A stretch of DNA of 64,000 bases from an uncultured Anaerolineae bacterium (GCA_938005675.1 CALKXH010000025.1:1-64000); one strand, 5' to 3'. Shown: positions 18,493 to 30,653, counted from the stretch's first letter. Numbers and translations are program-made. The notes: generated by a model not told the origin, from the letters alone.

Positions 18493-18494
18493 GC

Positions 18495-19265
18495 TCAGAG
18501 GCGACCCGCCAGCACCTCAGCGATGTGGTGGACGCGCACTGAGCGGCCGAGTCGGCTCAGCCCGCCGTTGATGTGCGTCAGGCAGCTGGCATCGCAGGTC
18601 ACGATGGCGTCGGCGGGGCAGGCGTCGATGCGCTCGATTTTCTCATCCAGCATGGCGGCGCTGATCTGAGGCATCTTCACGGCGAACAAGCCGCCGAAGC
18701 CGCAGCAGCGGTCGGAGTCTTTCAGCTCAACGAGGGTCAGGTTGCCGATTTGGCTGAGCAGGGCGCGCGGCTGGCGCTGAATGCCCAAGCCGCGCAAGCC
18801 ATGACACGAGTCGTGCAGGGCGACCGTGCGCGGCTGCGCCAAACTGACGCCCAGATCGGTGATGCCCAGTCCATCGACCAAGAATTCGGTCAGCTCCCAC
18901 GTGATGGCGGCGAGGCGCTCCGCCTGCGGGCGCAGGACGGGATCGTCGGCGAAGAGTTCGGGGTAGTGGTGGCGCACCATCGCCGCGCACGAGCCGCTCG
19001 GCGTGACGATGACTTCGGAGTCGGCGAAGGCGCGCAGGAATTGGCGCGCCACTTGCCGCGCCTCAGCCCGATAGCCGCCGTTGAAGCCGAGTTGCCCGCA
19101 ACAGGTCTGCGCCATGGGGAAGTCCACAGTGCAGCCGACGCGCTCCAGCACCTCGACCGCCGCCATGCCGCTGCTCGGATAGATCATGTCCACGATGCAG
19201 GTCACGAAGAACGAGACGCGCTTGCCGCGCACTTCAGGGCGCTGTGGGAGGGTATGTTCGCTCAT
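18495..19265 (-). CDS. (Fe-S)-binding protein, CCG-domain (LutA/YkgE-like)
   Basis: VSFFVTCIVDMIYPSSGMAAVEVLERVGCTVDFPMAQTCCGQLGFNGGYRAEAR; VALHDSCHGLRGLGI; DRCCGFGGLFAVKMPQISAAMLDEK. Confidence 0.92.
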   Translation of the reverse strand: MSEHTLPQRPEVRGKRVSFFVTCIVDMIYPSSGMAAVEVLERVGCTVDFPMAQTCCGQLGFNGGYRAEARQVARQFLRAFADSEVIVTPSGSCAAMVRHHYPELFADDPVLRPQAERLAAITWELTEFLVDGLGITDLGVSLAQPRTVALHDSCHGLRGLGIQRQPRALLSQIGNLTLVELKDSDRCCGFGGLFAVKMPQISAAMLDEKIERIDACPADAIVTCDASCLTHINGGLSRLGRSVRVHHIAEVLAGRL

Positions 19266-19289
19266 GGATCACCGACTCATCTAGCCTTT

Positions 19290-19600
19290 TGGGCGAGTCT
19301 AGAGCGAGGCGCGCCGTTTGGCAAGCCGAAAATGCGCAGATCGCCCTGTGAGCGGGCGATCCACTCGGCTTCGAGATGGGCGCCGTTGCTGAACATCGGG
19401 CTGATTGCCCTCAGCGTGTGAGTTTTTTGTCCAATCGCTCCATCCTTTCATGATCTTGATGAGCGCCAAGCGCGGATCGCGGATGCGGTCGCCGAAGTCG
19501 AAGATATCGCGCATTCGCTCGTAGATATCCTGTCGGTGGCACAACCGTCTGCTCTGAGAGTGAGAGCAGCGCGGCGATCTGGGCTTTGATAGGTGGTTGC
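19290..19600 (-). pseudogene. Possible frameshifted gene relic of unknown family
   Basis: Protein-like segments in different minus frames: IKAQIAALLSLSEQTVVPPTG / DIYERMRDIFDFGDRIRDPRLALIKIMKGWSDWTKNSH / TLRAISPMFSNGAHLEAEWIARSQGDLRIFGLPNGAPRS. Confidence 0.35.
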
Positions 19601-19624
19601 TAAGCGCGGGAGGAGGCGCAGCGC

Positions 19625-20824
19625 TCAGCGGCTGTAGTTCGCGCCGAAGACGTCGATCAGCAGCTCGGCGATGCGCTCGCGGTCGATGGTGAGCAGCACC
19701 TCGCCGCGCAGGTTCACGGCGCGGATGTAGCGCTCGTCTAGCGTGGCAGTTTGGATGCTCTGCAGAGGGATATCTTTCAGATACCACGCCAGGCTGAGGA
19801 TTTGATCGAAGGTCAGGTCGGTGATGATGCCTTTGCTCAGATCGTTCCAGAGGGCGGGCGCGCGCAGGATCAGCGCGGGCAGCACGTCGCCGCGCAGGAC
19901 TTGTTGCCGCACCGCCAAAATGACCTGCTGTTGGCGGCGGGTGCGGTCAAAGTCGTTGGTCTGGTGACGGGTGCGGGCGTACTTCAGGGCGAGGGCGCCA
20001 TCCATGACCTGCCTGCCAGCCGGGATGTAGAGCGGATCGTAGCCGAATGCCATGTCGGGGTATTCGTTATCGACGATCTCGCTCGGCACATCGATGGTGA
20101 TGCCGCCAATCGCATCGATGAAGCCGATGACCGCCTCGAAAGATAGCACCACGTAGTGATCGATGGGGATGCCCAGATTGTACTGGATCGTCTCGGCGGT
20201 CAGGCGCGCGCCGTAGCCGGGACGCTCCAACTCGCCCAGCACGTAGGCGGAGTTGATCGGGTAGAACGTCTCAGGGCGGTTGGGGATCGGCACGCGCAAG
20301 TCGCGCGGGAGGCTCAACATGCCGACCCGCTGTGTGGCGGGATCGAGGCTGACCACGATCAGCGTATCGGTGCGGAAGCCCGTGCCGCGCTCGCCCGGAC
20401 GCTTATCCAAGCCCATCAGCAGCACAGTCAGACGGCGCTTGCCGTCCCACGCCTTCAAATTCAGCCCTTCGAGGTCTGCCATGCTGATCGGACGGGCTGT
20501 GGTTTCGGCGGGAGCGGCTGCAGGCGGCATTGAGTCGCTCCTCAGCGGCGTGCTGAGCGCAATCGCCGTCCGAGCGGGCGCGCCGCTGCTGGCAGAGAGC
20601 ATCAAGGTGGCGGCTGTGCCAAGCACCCCGACCAGCGCGAAGCCGATCACCAGCCACGTCCAGTCGAGGCGCGGCAAGCGCTGATCGGCTTGGCGGCGGG
20701 CTACGCGCTGGCGGGCGCGTCCGCGCTGACCGGCAGGCGCGCGCTCTGGTAGGTCGGCGCCGAGGGCGGGGTTATACCAGTGACGGCGCGCTTTGCGGGT
20801 CGCTTTGGGCTTGGATTCGGGCAA
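19625..20824 (-). CDS. LytR-CpsA-Psr (LCP) family protein
   Basis: RTDTLIVVSLDPATQRVGMLSLPRDLRVPIP; VDGALALKYARTRHQTNDFDRTRRQQQVILAVRQQVL-type motifs; N-terminal TM. Confidence 0.93.
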   Translation of the reverse strand: MPESKPKATRKARRHWYNPALGADLPERAPAGQRGRARQRVARRQADQRLPRLDWTWLVIGFALVGVLGTAATLMLSASSGAPARTAIALSTPLRSDSMPPAAAPAETTARPISMADLEGLNLKAWDGKRRLTVLLMGLDKRPGERGTGFRTDTLIVVSLDPATQRVGMLSLPRDLRVPIPNRPETFYPINSAYVLGELERPGYGARLTAETIQYNLGIPIDHYVVLSFEAVIGFIDAIGGITIDVPSEIVDNEYPDMAFGYDPLYIPAGRQVMDGALALKYARTRHQTNDFDRTRRQQQVILAVRQQVLRGDVLPALILRAPALWNDLSKGIITDLTFDQILSLAWYLKDIPLQSIQTATLDERYIRAVNLRGEVLLTIDRERIAELLIDVFGANYSR

Positions 20825-20914
20825 GGTCTGGCTCGCTCAAGGGCAGTAGCTATCCGACGTGCGCTAAGTGTAGCGCGCCTCGCCCGCTCTCGGCAAGAGG
20901 GCGGCATCGCACAA

Positions 20915-20943
20915 TTGACAAACGCCGCCGAGTCGGGTAACAT
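20915..20943 (+). promoter_or_regulatory. Sigma-70-type promoter for tRNA-Cys
   Basis: TTGACA-17 bp-TAACAT, ending 11 bp before the tRNA. Confidence 0.75.
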
Positions 20944-20954
20944 TGCTTTCGAGC

Positions 20955-21025
<71 letters not shown>

Positions 21026-21054
21026 CAGTCTGAGCGCTCTCTGCGAGCGCTTTT

Positions 21055-21735
21055 TCATTCCTCCAGCACGTAATCGAAGAGCAGATACGCCAAAATCAGG
21101 AAGACGGCGCTCACCGACGCCAAGAGCAGCGGATAGGCGATCCACTCGCCCAGCGGCTGATCGTCCAGCACGCCGTGCGCCGCGTTGACCGAGGCGATGA
21201 TGATCGGCAGGGCGACGGGCAGCACCAGAATCGGCAGCGTGGTCTCGCGCGAGCGCGCATAGACCGCCATGCTGCCCAAGAGCGTGCCGATTGCCGCGAA
21301 GCCCAACGTGCCCAGAAAGGCGATCAGCAGCCAGCCGAGGCGCAGCAAGTTCGTGTTGAAGACGAGGCTCAGGGCGAAGGTCACGCCCAGCGCCACGATC
21401 AGCGTGAACAGCCAAGCGACCGCCAACTTGCCGAAGTAAAGCGCCGAGCGCGGCACGGGCGCTAACGCCAGACCCTCCAGCGTGCCGCGATCATATTCGG
21501 CGGCGAGGCTGCGCCCGATGCCCAGCGTCCCTGCGAAGGTCACCGTGACCCACAGCGCCGCCGGCAAGGCGCCGCGCCGCGCCTCCGGACGGCTCTCCAG
21601 CGTGTAGTAGAAGACCATCACGGTCAGCACGGCGAACAAGCCCATCGCGCTGATCAACAGGCGGCTGCGGAACTCGGTGCGCAAGTCTTTGGCGGCAATG
21701 GCGATGACGGCGCGCAGAAAGGGTGTGCGACGCAT
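21055..21735 (-). CDS. ccmB: Heme exporter permease CcmB
   Basis: MRRTPFLRAVIAIAAKDLRTEFRSRLLIS; TLGIGRSLAAEYDRGTLEGLALAPVPRSALYFGKL. Start re-assigned from 21906. Confidence 0.88.
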   Translation of the reverse strand: MRRTPFLRAVIAIAAKDLRTEFRSRLLISAMGLFAVLTVMVFYYTLESRPEARRGALPAALWVTVTFAGTLGIGRSLAAEYDRGTLEGLALAPVPRSALYFGKLAVAWLFTLIVALGVTFALSLVFNTNLLRLGWLLIAFLGTLGFAAIGTLLGSMAVYARSRETTLPILVLPVALPIIIASVNAAHGVLDDQPLGEWIAYPLLLASVSAVFLILAYLLFDYVLEE

Positions 21736-21737
21736 AA

Positions 21738-22463
21738 TCAGCTCGGATTCAGGGCGTTGAAGGTCTCGATCAAGGTCTGGGGATCGGGCATGGGCAAATC
21801 GGCGGCGAGCCTGCCGTTGGCGAGGATCAAAGCGCGCGGGCAGAGCGCAGCCGCCCGCGCGAGGTCGTGCAGGGCGGCGATGATCGTGCGTCCGCGCGCC
21901 TGCCACTCGGCGATCAGCGAGTCGAGCAGGGCGCTGCCCTGCGCATCCAAGCCGGTGTACGGCTCATCGAGCAGCAAGATGTCAGGCTCGTGCAAGGTCG
22001 CGCGCGCCAAGGCGAGGCGCTGCTGCATCCCGCGCGAGAAGGTGCGCACGCGGTCGTCGGCGCGCTTCAGCAGCCCGACTCGCGCCAAAGATTGGCGGAT
22101 GCGCGCCTCTAAATCAGCCTTGCCGAGTTCGCGCGGCAAGGCGTAGAGCTGCGCGTAGAGTCGCAAGTTCTCCGCGGCGCTCAGATCGTCGTAGAGCAGC
22201 GGCAAGTGCGTGACCACGCCCAAGTAGCCGCGCACAGCCAGCGCCTCTTTGGGCAGTTGCCAGCCGCCGATCACGACCGTGCCGTCGCTGGGCTTGCTCA
22301 GGGCGGCGAGGATGCGCAGGAGGGTGGTCTTGCCGCTGCCGTTGGCGCCCAAGAGCGCGATCAGCTCGCCGCGCCCGACCTCGAACGAGACGTTGCGCAG
22401 GGCGGGGCGCAAGCCGAAAACTTTGCTGAGCGCTTGGACGCGAATGAGGGCTGTTTGGCTCAC
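21738..22463 (-). CDS. ccmA: Heme exporter ATP-binding protein CcmA-like
   Basis: Walker A GANGSGKTT, FSRGMQQRLALARA, LLLDEPYTGLDAQG; directly upstream of ccmB. Confidence 0.88.
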   Translation of the reverse strand: MSQTALIRVQALSKVFGLRPALRNVSFEVGRGELIALLGANGSGKTTLLRILAALSKPSDGTVVIGGWQLPKEALAVRGYLGVVTHLPLLYDDLSAAENLRLYAQLYALPRELGKADLEARIRQSLARVGLLKRADDRVRTFSRGMQQRLALARATLHEPDILLLDEPYTGLDAQGSALLDSLIAEWQARGRTIIAALHDLARAAALCPRALILANGRLAADLPMPDPQTLIETFNALNPS

Positions 22464-23086
22464 GAAAGGCGCTTTTTCTTGCGCAGACGCTCTTCCTCGG
22501 CGGCTTGCTTGCGAGCCAGCCGCTCTGCACGGATGCGCTCGCGCTCGGCTTGCTCGGCGGCGCGCTTGGCGAGGCGCGCCTCGCGCAGGCGCTGCTCGAA
22601 GATCGGCAGCCAGTAGGCGACCTCTTGCGGCGAGATGTGCGGATTGGGGTCTTTTTCGTAGACGATCTTGATGCGCTTGGGCTTATCGGGCGCTTCGGGC
22701 GGCAGCTCGACTGGACGGAAGCCCAGCAGCAGCGCAAACTCCTCGCTGGACATGGTCTCGATGCCGTAGGCGTAGGCGAGGCGCGCGATCTGCCGATCTG
22801 AGGTCACCAAGACGAAGTTCGGCAAGTGATGCATCTCTTTGGCGCGTTGCATCAGGATGTGATCGGCTTTGGTGCGCGGCGGCGCGAAATAGACTTTCAC
22901 GCTGCTGTTGGAGAGCTCTTTGGAGAAGCCGCCCGGCAAGCCGTTATCGAAGATCACGGTCGCCTGGCAATTGGCGCGCATACAGTAGCGCTTGATCGCC
23001 ATGGTGATCTTGGCTTCATCGTGCGGATCGTCTAGGGAGAGGTCTTGGAGTTGCCCGATTAGGTTGTGTCCGTCTATCAGCCACAT
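22460..23086 (-). CDS. NYN domain (YacP-like) putative RNase
   Basis: [13 protein letters not shown]...[43 protein letters not shown]...[17 protein letters not shown]. Confidence 0.87.
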   Translation of the reverse strand: MWLIDGHNLIGQLQDLSLDDPHDEAKITMAIKRYCMRANCQATVIFDNGLPGGFSKELSNSSVKVYFAPPRTKADHILMQRAKEMHHLPNFVLVTSDRQIARLAYAYGIETMSSEEFALLLGFRPVELPPEAPDKPKRIKIVYEKDPNPHISPQEVAYWLPIFEQRLREARLAKRAAEQAERERIRAERLARKQAAEEERLRKKKRLS

Positions 23087-23219
23087 CGCCGCGCCTGCTT
23101 TCTTGCCGCCACGCGCCGATCATAGCACAGACCGATGTTTATGCGCCACTGATGTTTCACTGATGCAGATCAAACGCTGCGCTGCTAGGCTTAGAGTAAC
23201 TTCGCTGAGAGGTATAGCT

Positions 23220-25820
<2,601 letters not shown>

Positions 25821-25836
25821 GCCTCGCCCTTGAATC

Positions 25837-25867
25837 GCCTCCCTTGCCCCAAAACGGCGAGGGAGGC
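25837..25867 (+). terminator. Hairpin downstream of clpB
   Basis: GCCTCCCTTGCC-ccaaaac-GGCGAGGGAGGC, 12-bp stem with one G-U pair. Confidence 0.55.
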
Positions 25868-25987
25868 TTGATTCTTAGCCTCCTGACGCGCCTCCAAGCG
25901 ACCAGAATCGCCCTTTTTGAGAAAAAAGCTATAGCGCGCGGCGCCAGAGACGGTATAATTGGCACGGCTTGCCGCGCGGCACGCCAA

Positions 25988-26257
25988 ATGACAATACCGA
26001 ATTCAAAAGGCGGCACAATCCCTGTGAGCCAAATCCTTCGCACGGCGTGGGAACGCTTTCAAATCATCGGACAGGCGAACGGCGATTACATCGCTCGCTT
26101 CGTCACCTTCGTGATGTATTTCAGCGTCTTGATCCCCTTCGCCCTGATCACGCGCTTGCTCGTCGATCCGCTTGAGACGCGTAAATCGGCGCGTCCGCAT
26201 TGGCGAGCGCGCAAGCCCGTGGGCGAATCGCTCCAAGATGCGCGGAGTCAATCCTGA
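25988..26257 (+). CDS. Small membrane protein (SxtJ-like context)
   Basis: YIARFVTFVMYFSVLIPFALITRLL TM segment; stop overlaps the carbamoyltransferase start (TGATG); TATAAT at 25954-25959. Confidence 0.65.
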   Translation: MTIPNSKGGTIPVSQILRTAWERFQIIGQANGDYIARFVTFVMYFSVLIPFALITRLLVDPLETRKSARPHWRARKPVGESLQDARSQS

Positions 26258-28035
26258 TGTACATTCTCGGTCTGTCTTTCTACTATCACGACTCGGCGGC
26301 GGCGCTGCTCAAAGATGGCGAGCTGATCGCAGCGGCGATGGAAGAGCGCTTCAGCCGCCTCAAGAACGATAACGGCTTCCCGACGCGCGCCATCGAGTTC
26401 TGCCTGCGCAAAGCGGGCATCAAAGCCGCCGATCTGGACTACGTGGTCTTCTATGAGAAGCCTTTCGTCAAGTTCGCGCGCATCCTGCTGACCGTGCTGG
26501 GCACCTTCCCGCGCTCGCGCGACGTCTGGCGCGAGGCGATGTTCGTCTGGATGCCTGAGAAGCTCTGGATCAAGACGCGCCTTGAGAAACACTTAGGCAT
26601 CAGCGGCGAGAAAATCCTGTTCTGCGATCATCACATGTCGCATGCGGCGAGCGCCTTCTACGCCTCGCCCTTTGAGGAAGCCGCCGTGCTGACCATCGAT
26701 GGCGTCGGCGAGTGGACGACCACCACGCTCGGACGCGCCAAAGCCAATTGGAACGGCGACGGGCGCAACGAGATCACCCTCTTTGAGGAACAGCGCTTCC
26801 CGCATTCGATTGGCTTGCTGTACTCCGCCTTCACCGCCTTTTTGGGCTTCAAGGTCAACGAGGGCGAGTACAAGGTCATGGGCATGGCGCCCTACGGCAC
26901 GCCGCGCTACCTTGATAAAGTCTACAAGCTGATCCACCTCAATGAGGATGGCAGCTTCCACCTGAACATGGACTACTTCTCGTTCCACTACAGCGCCGAC
27001 CGCACCTTCAATCAGCGCTTCATCGATCTGTTCGGCGAGCCGCGCCCGCCCAGCGACGATTTCTTCACCATGGCGACCAACCCCGAACGCGCCGACGAAC
27101 GCGAGGCGATGACGCGCAATCAGCACTACGCCGACGTCGCCGCCAGCATTCAGGCGGTCACTGAGGAGGCGCTCCTGCGCATGGCGCGCCACCTCTACGC
27201 CAAGACGGGCTTGAAAAAGTTAGTGATGGCGGGCGGCGTGGCGCTCAACAGCGTGGCGAACTATAAAATCCTGCACGAGACGCCCTTCGAAGAGGTCTAC
27301 ATCCAGCCGGCAGCCGGCGATGATGGCGGCGCGCTGGGCGCGGCGCTGTGGGCGTATCACAGCGTGCTGCAACAGCCGCGCAAGTTCGTCATGCAGCACG
27401 CCTACTGGGGCGAAGAATACGGCGACGCGCACATCCGCGCCTTCCTGGAGCGCCAAAATATCCCCTATATCTACGAGCCCGACGATCAGCGCCTGATCGA
27501 TCAAGTCGTGGAGAGCCTCGTGCAGGGGCAAGTCGTCGGTTGGTTTCAAGGGCGCTTCGAGTGGGGTCCGCGCGCGCTGGGCAACCGCAGCATCCTCGCC
27601 GATCCGCGCCGCAGCGAGATGAAAAACGTCGTCAACACCAAGATCAAATACCGCGAGCCCTTCCGTCCCTTCGCGCCCGTCGTGCTGACCGAATGCGCGC
27701 AGGAATACTTCGACTTCCCCGACGTGGCAAGCCACTATCCGCCGCGCTTCATGCTGATGGTCTCGCCGGTGCATCCCGATAAGCGCGCTGTGATCCCCGC
27801 CACCACGCACGAAGGCGGCACTGGTCGCCTCCAGACGATTGACTATGAGACCAATCCGCGTTATTACAGTGTGGTCAGGACGTTTGGCGAGGCGACGGGC
27901 GTGCCTGTCTTGCTGAATACGTCGTTCAATCTGCGCGGCGAGCCAATCGTGACCTCGCCTGCCAACGCGTGGAACACTTTCAGCAAAAGCGGACTCGATC
28001 TGCTGGTGCTGGGCTCGTATCTGGTGCGCAAGTGA
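26257..28035 (+). CDS. Carbamoyltransferase (NodU/CmcH family)
   Basis: MYILGLSFYYHDSAAALLKDGELIAAAMEERFSRLK; CDHHMSHAASAFYASPF; AGGVALNSVANYKI; GRFEWGPRALGNRSILADPR. Confidence 0.96.
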   Translation: MYILGLSFYYHDSAAALLKDGELIAAAMEERFSRLKNDNGFPTRAIEFCLRKAGIKAADLDYVVFYEKPFVKFARILLTVLGTFPRSRDVWREAMFVWMPEKLWIKTRLEKHLGISGEKILFCDHHMSHAASAFYASPFEEAAVLTIDGVGEWTTTTLGRAKANWNGDGRNEITLFEEQRFPHSIGLLYSAFTAFLGFKVNEGEYKVMGMAPYGTPRYLDKVYKLIHLNEDGSFHLNMDYFSFHYSADRTFNQRFIDLFGEPRPPSDDFFTMATNPERADEREAMTRNQHYADVAASIQAVTEEALLRMARHLYAKTGLKKLVMAGGVALNSVANYKILHETPFEEVYIQPAAGDDGGALGAALWAYHSVLQQPRKFVMQHAYWGEEYGDAHIRAFLERQNIPYIYEPDDQRLIDQVVESLVQGQVVGWFQGRFEWGPRALGNRSILADPRRSEMKNVVNTKIKYREPFRPFAPVVLTECAQEYFDFPDVASHYPPRFMLMVSPVHPDKRAVIPATTHEGGTGRLQTIDYETNPRYYSVVRTFGEATGVPVLLNTSFNLRGEPIVTSPANAWNTFSKSGLDLLVLGSYLVRK

Positions 28036-28076
28036 GCGCACAAAAACTCGATAACGCTATCTGTGGAGGATTGCCT

Positions 28077-28361
28077 GTGACAACGCAAGAAAAGCTGATT
28101 CAAAACGCCCAAACTGAGGACGCCGCCCCGATGTACACCGACGCCGAGCTGGACGGCGCGGCGACCGAAACCAAAGGGCAGACCAATTGGCGGCGCGACC
28201 TAAACTCGCGGGCGGGCATCGTGGGCGAGCTGTTCGGCTTTCTGTGGAAAGTGCGCCTGTGGTGGATGATCCCGATGGTGGTGGTGCTGCTGCTGTTCTT
28301 CTTCATCTTCATCTTTGGCGCGTCCACGCCTTTGGCGCCGTTCATCTACTCGCTGCGCTAG
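28077..28361 (+). CDS. DUF5989-like small membrane protein
   Basis: SRAGIVGELFGFLWKVRLWWMIPMVVVLLLFFFIFIFGASTPLAPFIYSLR; GTG start. Confidence 0.75.
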   Translation: MTTQEKLIQNAQTEDAAPMYTDAELDGAATETKGQTNWRRDLNSRAGIVGELFGFLWKVRLWWMIPMVVVLLLFFFIFIFGASTPLAPFIYSLR

Positions 28362-28373
28362 GCGGAGCGGCAC

Positions 28374-28670
28374 ATGCCCAACTGGTTAGCCGCGATTCTA
28401 GTCGGCGGGGCGTTGGCGCTGTGGATGGGCTACTACGTCGCGCGCAAATCCGCCGCCAAGAAACCGATTCAGGGCGGGCGAGCCGCCCAAGTGCTGCATT
28501 ATCTGGGCGCCTCGGCGACCGTTGCGCCCGGCATGATGCTGCTGCTCGGCTCTATCGTCTTTGGCTTGCAGTTCAGCCAAAGCTTGACTCTGTGCTTAGG
28601 CAGCTTTGCCCTCGCCGCCGTCTTCCTGATCCTCTACGCCGTCTTCGAGGTGGCGCGCAAAACCACCTGA
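28374..28670 (+). CDS. Small membrane protein, unknown
   Basis: 98 aa with about 3 TM segments; 12 bp after the previous gene. Confidence 0.7.
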   Translation: MPNWLAAILVGGALALWMGYYVARKSAAKKPIQGGRAAQVLHYLGASATVAPGMMLLLGSIVFGLQFSQSLTLCLGSFALAAVFLILYAVFEVARKTT

Positions 28671-28676
28671 GCGCCC

Positions 28677-28709
28677 TCAGAGGCTGCTGTACGCCCAGAC
28701 AGCCTCTGA
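28677..28709 (+). terminator. Hairpin ending the carbamoyltransferase cassette
   Basis: TCAGAGGCTG-ctgtacgcccaga-CAGCCTCTGA, perfect 10-bp stem; no U-tract. Confidence 0.5.
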
Positions 28710-28740
28710 ACGCTTCAGGACTGAGAAAAGGAGGATGTTC

Positions 28741-29640
28741 ATGTTTCCTGCAGTGACCGCTGCCGCCTTCTTGGTAGGCGCGGGTACGGCTTGGCTGGCG
28801 CGCACCTATCAGTATGAGATGCGCGCCGCCGCCACCCGCCAACTGACGAGCAGCCGCTTCGTGAACGTGGCTGAGACGAGCATTGAGTTTGTGCAACAAG
28901 GCGATCAGCCGCCTTATGTGTTCATCTCGCATCAGGCGATGGGCGGCTACGATCAGGCGCAGGCTATCGGCAGGCTGTATAAAGGCTGCTCGGTGATCGC
29001 GCCCTCGCGGGCGGGCTACCTGCGCACCCCGCTGGACGCCGGTCGCACCCCTGAGGCGATGGCAGATACCTTCGCCGCCCTCTTGGACTACTTGAACGTG
29101 CCGCAGGTCATCATGGCGGGCTACTCGGCGGGCGGGATGTCCGCCATTGCTTTTGCCCTGCGCCACACTGAGCGTTGCCGCGCGCTGGTGCTGGGCAACG
29201 GCATCACGCGCACGCCGCCGCCCTACGTGATGGACTTCCTCGCGCCGCTCGCCCTCGCCAACCGCTGGGATTTCTCCAACTGGCTGATCGGCGCCGCCTT
29301 AGAGCGAACCCTGCCCTTGCTGGAGCGCGATGAGGACTCCTTAGCCATTTTGCGCTCTTTGCAGCAGAATCACCCCATCAGCCTGCGCCTTGAAGGTTTC
29401 AAGCAAGACGTCGAGCAGATGCGCGCCTTCCAGCCCGATCTGACTCAAATCCGCGTCCCGACTTTGATCATCCACGGCACGCTCGATGTGCTCGTGCCGC
29501 CTGAGCACGCCGAAGAAGCAGCTCGTCGCATCCCCAATGCGCGCTTGATCATGATCAAGAACGGCGGGCATGATTGCTGTGTGCGTTATCCGCACATCGT
29601 CAAGCCCGCGCTGCAAGCTTTCATCCGCGAGGTGAGCTGA
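28741..29640 (+). CDS. Alpha/beta hydrolase
   Basis: GYSAGGMSA nucleophile elbow; PTLIIHGTLDVLVPPEHAEEAARRIPNARL; GGHDCC. Confidence 0.9.
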   Translation: MFPAVTAAAFLVGAGTAWLARTYQYEMRAAATRQLTSSRFVNVAETSIEFVQQGDQPPYVFISHQAMGGYDQAQAIGRLYKGCSVIAPSRAGYLRTPLDAGRTPEAMADTFAALLDYLNVPQVIMAGYSAGGMSAIAFALRHTERCRALVLGNGITRTPPPYVMDFLAPLALANRWDFSNWLIGAALERTLPLLERDEDSLAILRSLQQNHPISLRLEGFKQDVEQMRAFQPDLTQIRVPTLIIHGTLDVLVPPEHAEEAARRIPNARLIMIKNGGHDCCVRYPHIVKPALQAFIREVS

Positions 29641-29763
29641 GCTGCCAAAAACCTTCTCAAGCTCTGCACAGGCTATTCATAACTTCTTCATAGGTTCACT
29701 CTAGACTGATAGGTGTAAGACCGAAAGAGGAACGGTCGAAAATCTCAGGAAGGAGTGAGTACC

Positions 29764-30618
29764 ATGAAACGCTTCACGAAAGGTTTGTTGGCGGCGGCAT
29801 TGACGGTCGCCCTGATTGGCGGTTTGGCGCTGAGCGCGACCACCGCTGAGGCACAAGGTCCGCGCGGCGGCGCGCCGAATTGGGCGGGCATCGGCTTTGT
29901 GATCAACGCCTGCAGCACGACTGACTACACCAGCGTGGCGGCGCAGGCGCTGGGCATGACGCCGACCGAGTTGCGCGTGGCGTTGGCAAGCGGCTTGAGC
30001 GTCTCGCGCGTGGCGGCGCAGAGGGGCGTCGATATTGCCACTGTGCAAGAGGCTTTGCGGGCGGCGCGCCTCGCCGAGGTCGATCAAGCCCTCGCCGATG
30101 GCTTGATCGCGCAGTCGGAAGCCGATCTGTTCAAGGCGCTGCTGAACAATCAGCTGCCCCAAGTGCCGCCGATGGCGCCGCGCGGGCGCAGAGAGCCTCC
30201 TGCCCGCACCCCGATCGGGCGCATCAATCTGCTGGCAGGCGTCACGCCGCGCAACACCATCAAGCCGTACATCGTGGCGGCTGAGGCGATGGGCATGTCC
30301 TGCGCGGAGTTGGTCAAGGCAGCGCAGGCGGGGCAGTCCATCGCGCAGGTGGCGGGCAGCAGGGGCGTCGCCCTGCAGACGGTCGTCGATGCGCTCAGCA
30401 AAGCTTACAGCGATGCGCTGGCTAAGGACGTCCAGGAGGGTCTGGTGGCGCCCGCGCGCGCTCAGGCAGTCCAGGAGCAAATCCTCAACAATGTGCTGAG
30501 CCTGATGGCGCGTCCGCATCGGCAACTCGGTATGCGCCTGCCCAATCTGGGACGCTTCGGCGCCCAGCTCTTTGAGGGCTTCCCCCCTGATGCCTTCGGG
30601 CTAGGCGGTCGGTGGTGA
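29764..30618 (+). CDS. Secreted protein with duplicated helical module (DUF2680-like pattern)
   Basis: Signal peptide MKRFTKGLLAAALTVALIGGLALSATTAEAQ; two modules (approx. 29926-30153 and 30265-30492), each VAA.A.GM...EL..A...G.S...VA..RGV...TV..AL..A. Confidence 0.75.
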   Translation: MKRFTKGLLAAALTVALIGGLALSATTAEAQGPRGGAPNWAGIGFVINACSTTDYTSVAAQALGMTPTELRVALASGLSVSRVAAQRGVDIATVQEALRAARLAEVDQALADGLIAQSEADLFKALLNNQLPQVPPMAPRGRREPPARTPIGRINLLAGVTPRNTIKPYIVAAEAMGMSCAELVKAAQAGQSIAQVAGSRGVALQTVVDALSKAYSDALAKDVQEGLVAPARAQAVQEQILNNVLSLMARPHRQLGMRLPNLGRFGAQLFEGFPPDAFGLGGRW

Positions 30619-30621
30619 GTC

Positions 30622-30649
30622 TTCACACGCCCTGACAACTGAATACAAT
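30622..30649 (+). promoter_or_regulatory. Putative promoter of the OmpR-family regulator gene
   Basis: TTCACA-16 bp-TACAAT just upstream of a 24-bp palindrome. Confidence 0.5.
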
Positions 30650-30653
30650 CAAG

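Noticed and set aside
28187-28756. 189-aa plus-strand ORF
   Set aside because: Out of frame over the DUF5989-like and small membrane protein genes, which have better TM composition and spacing.
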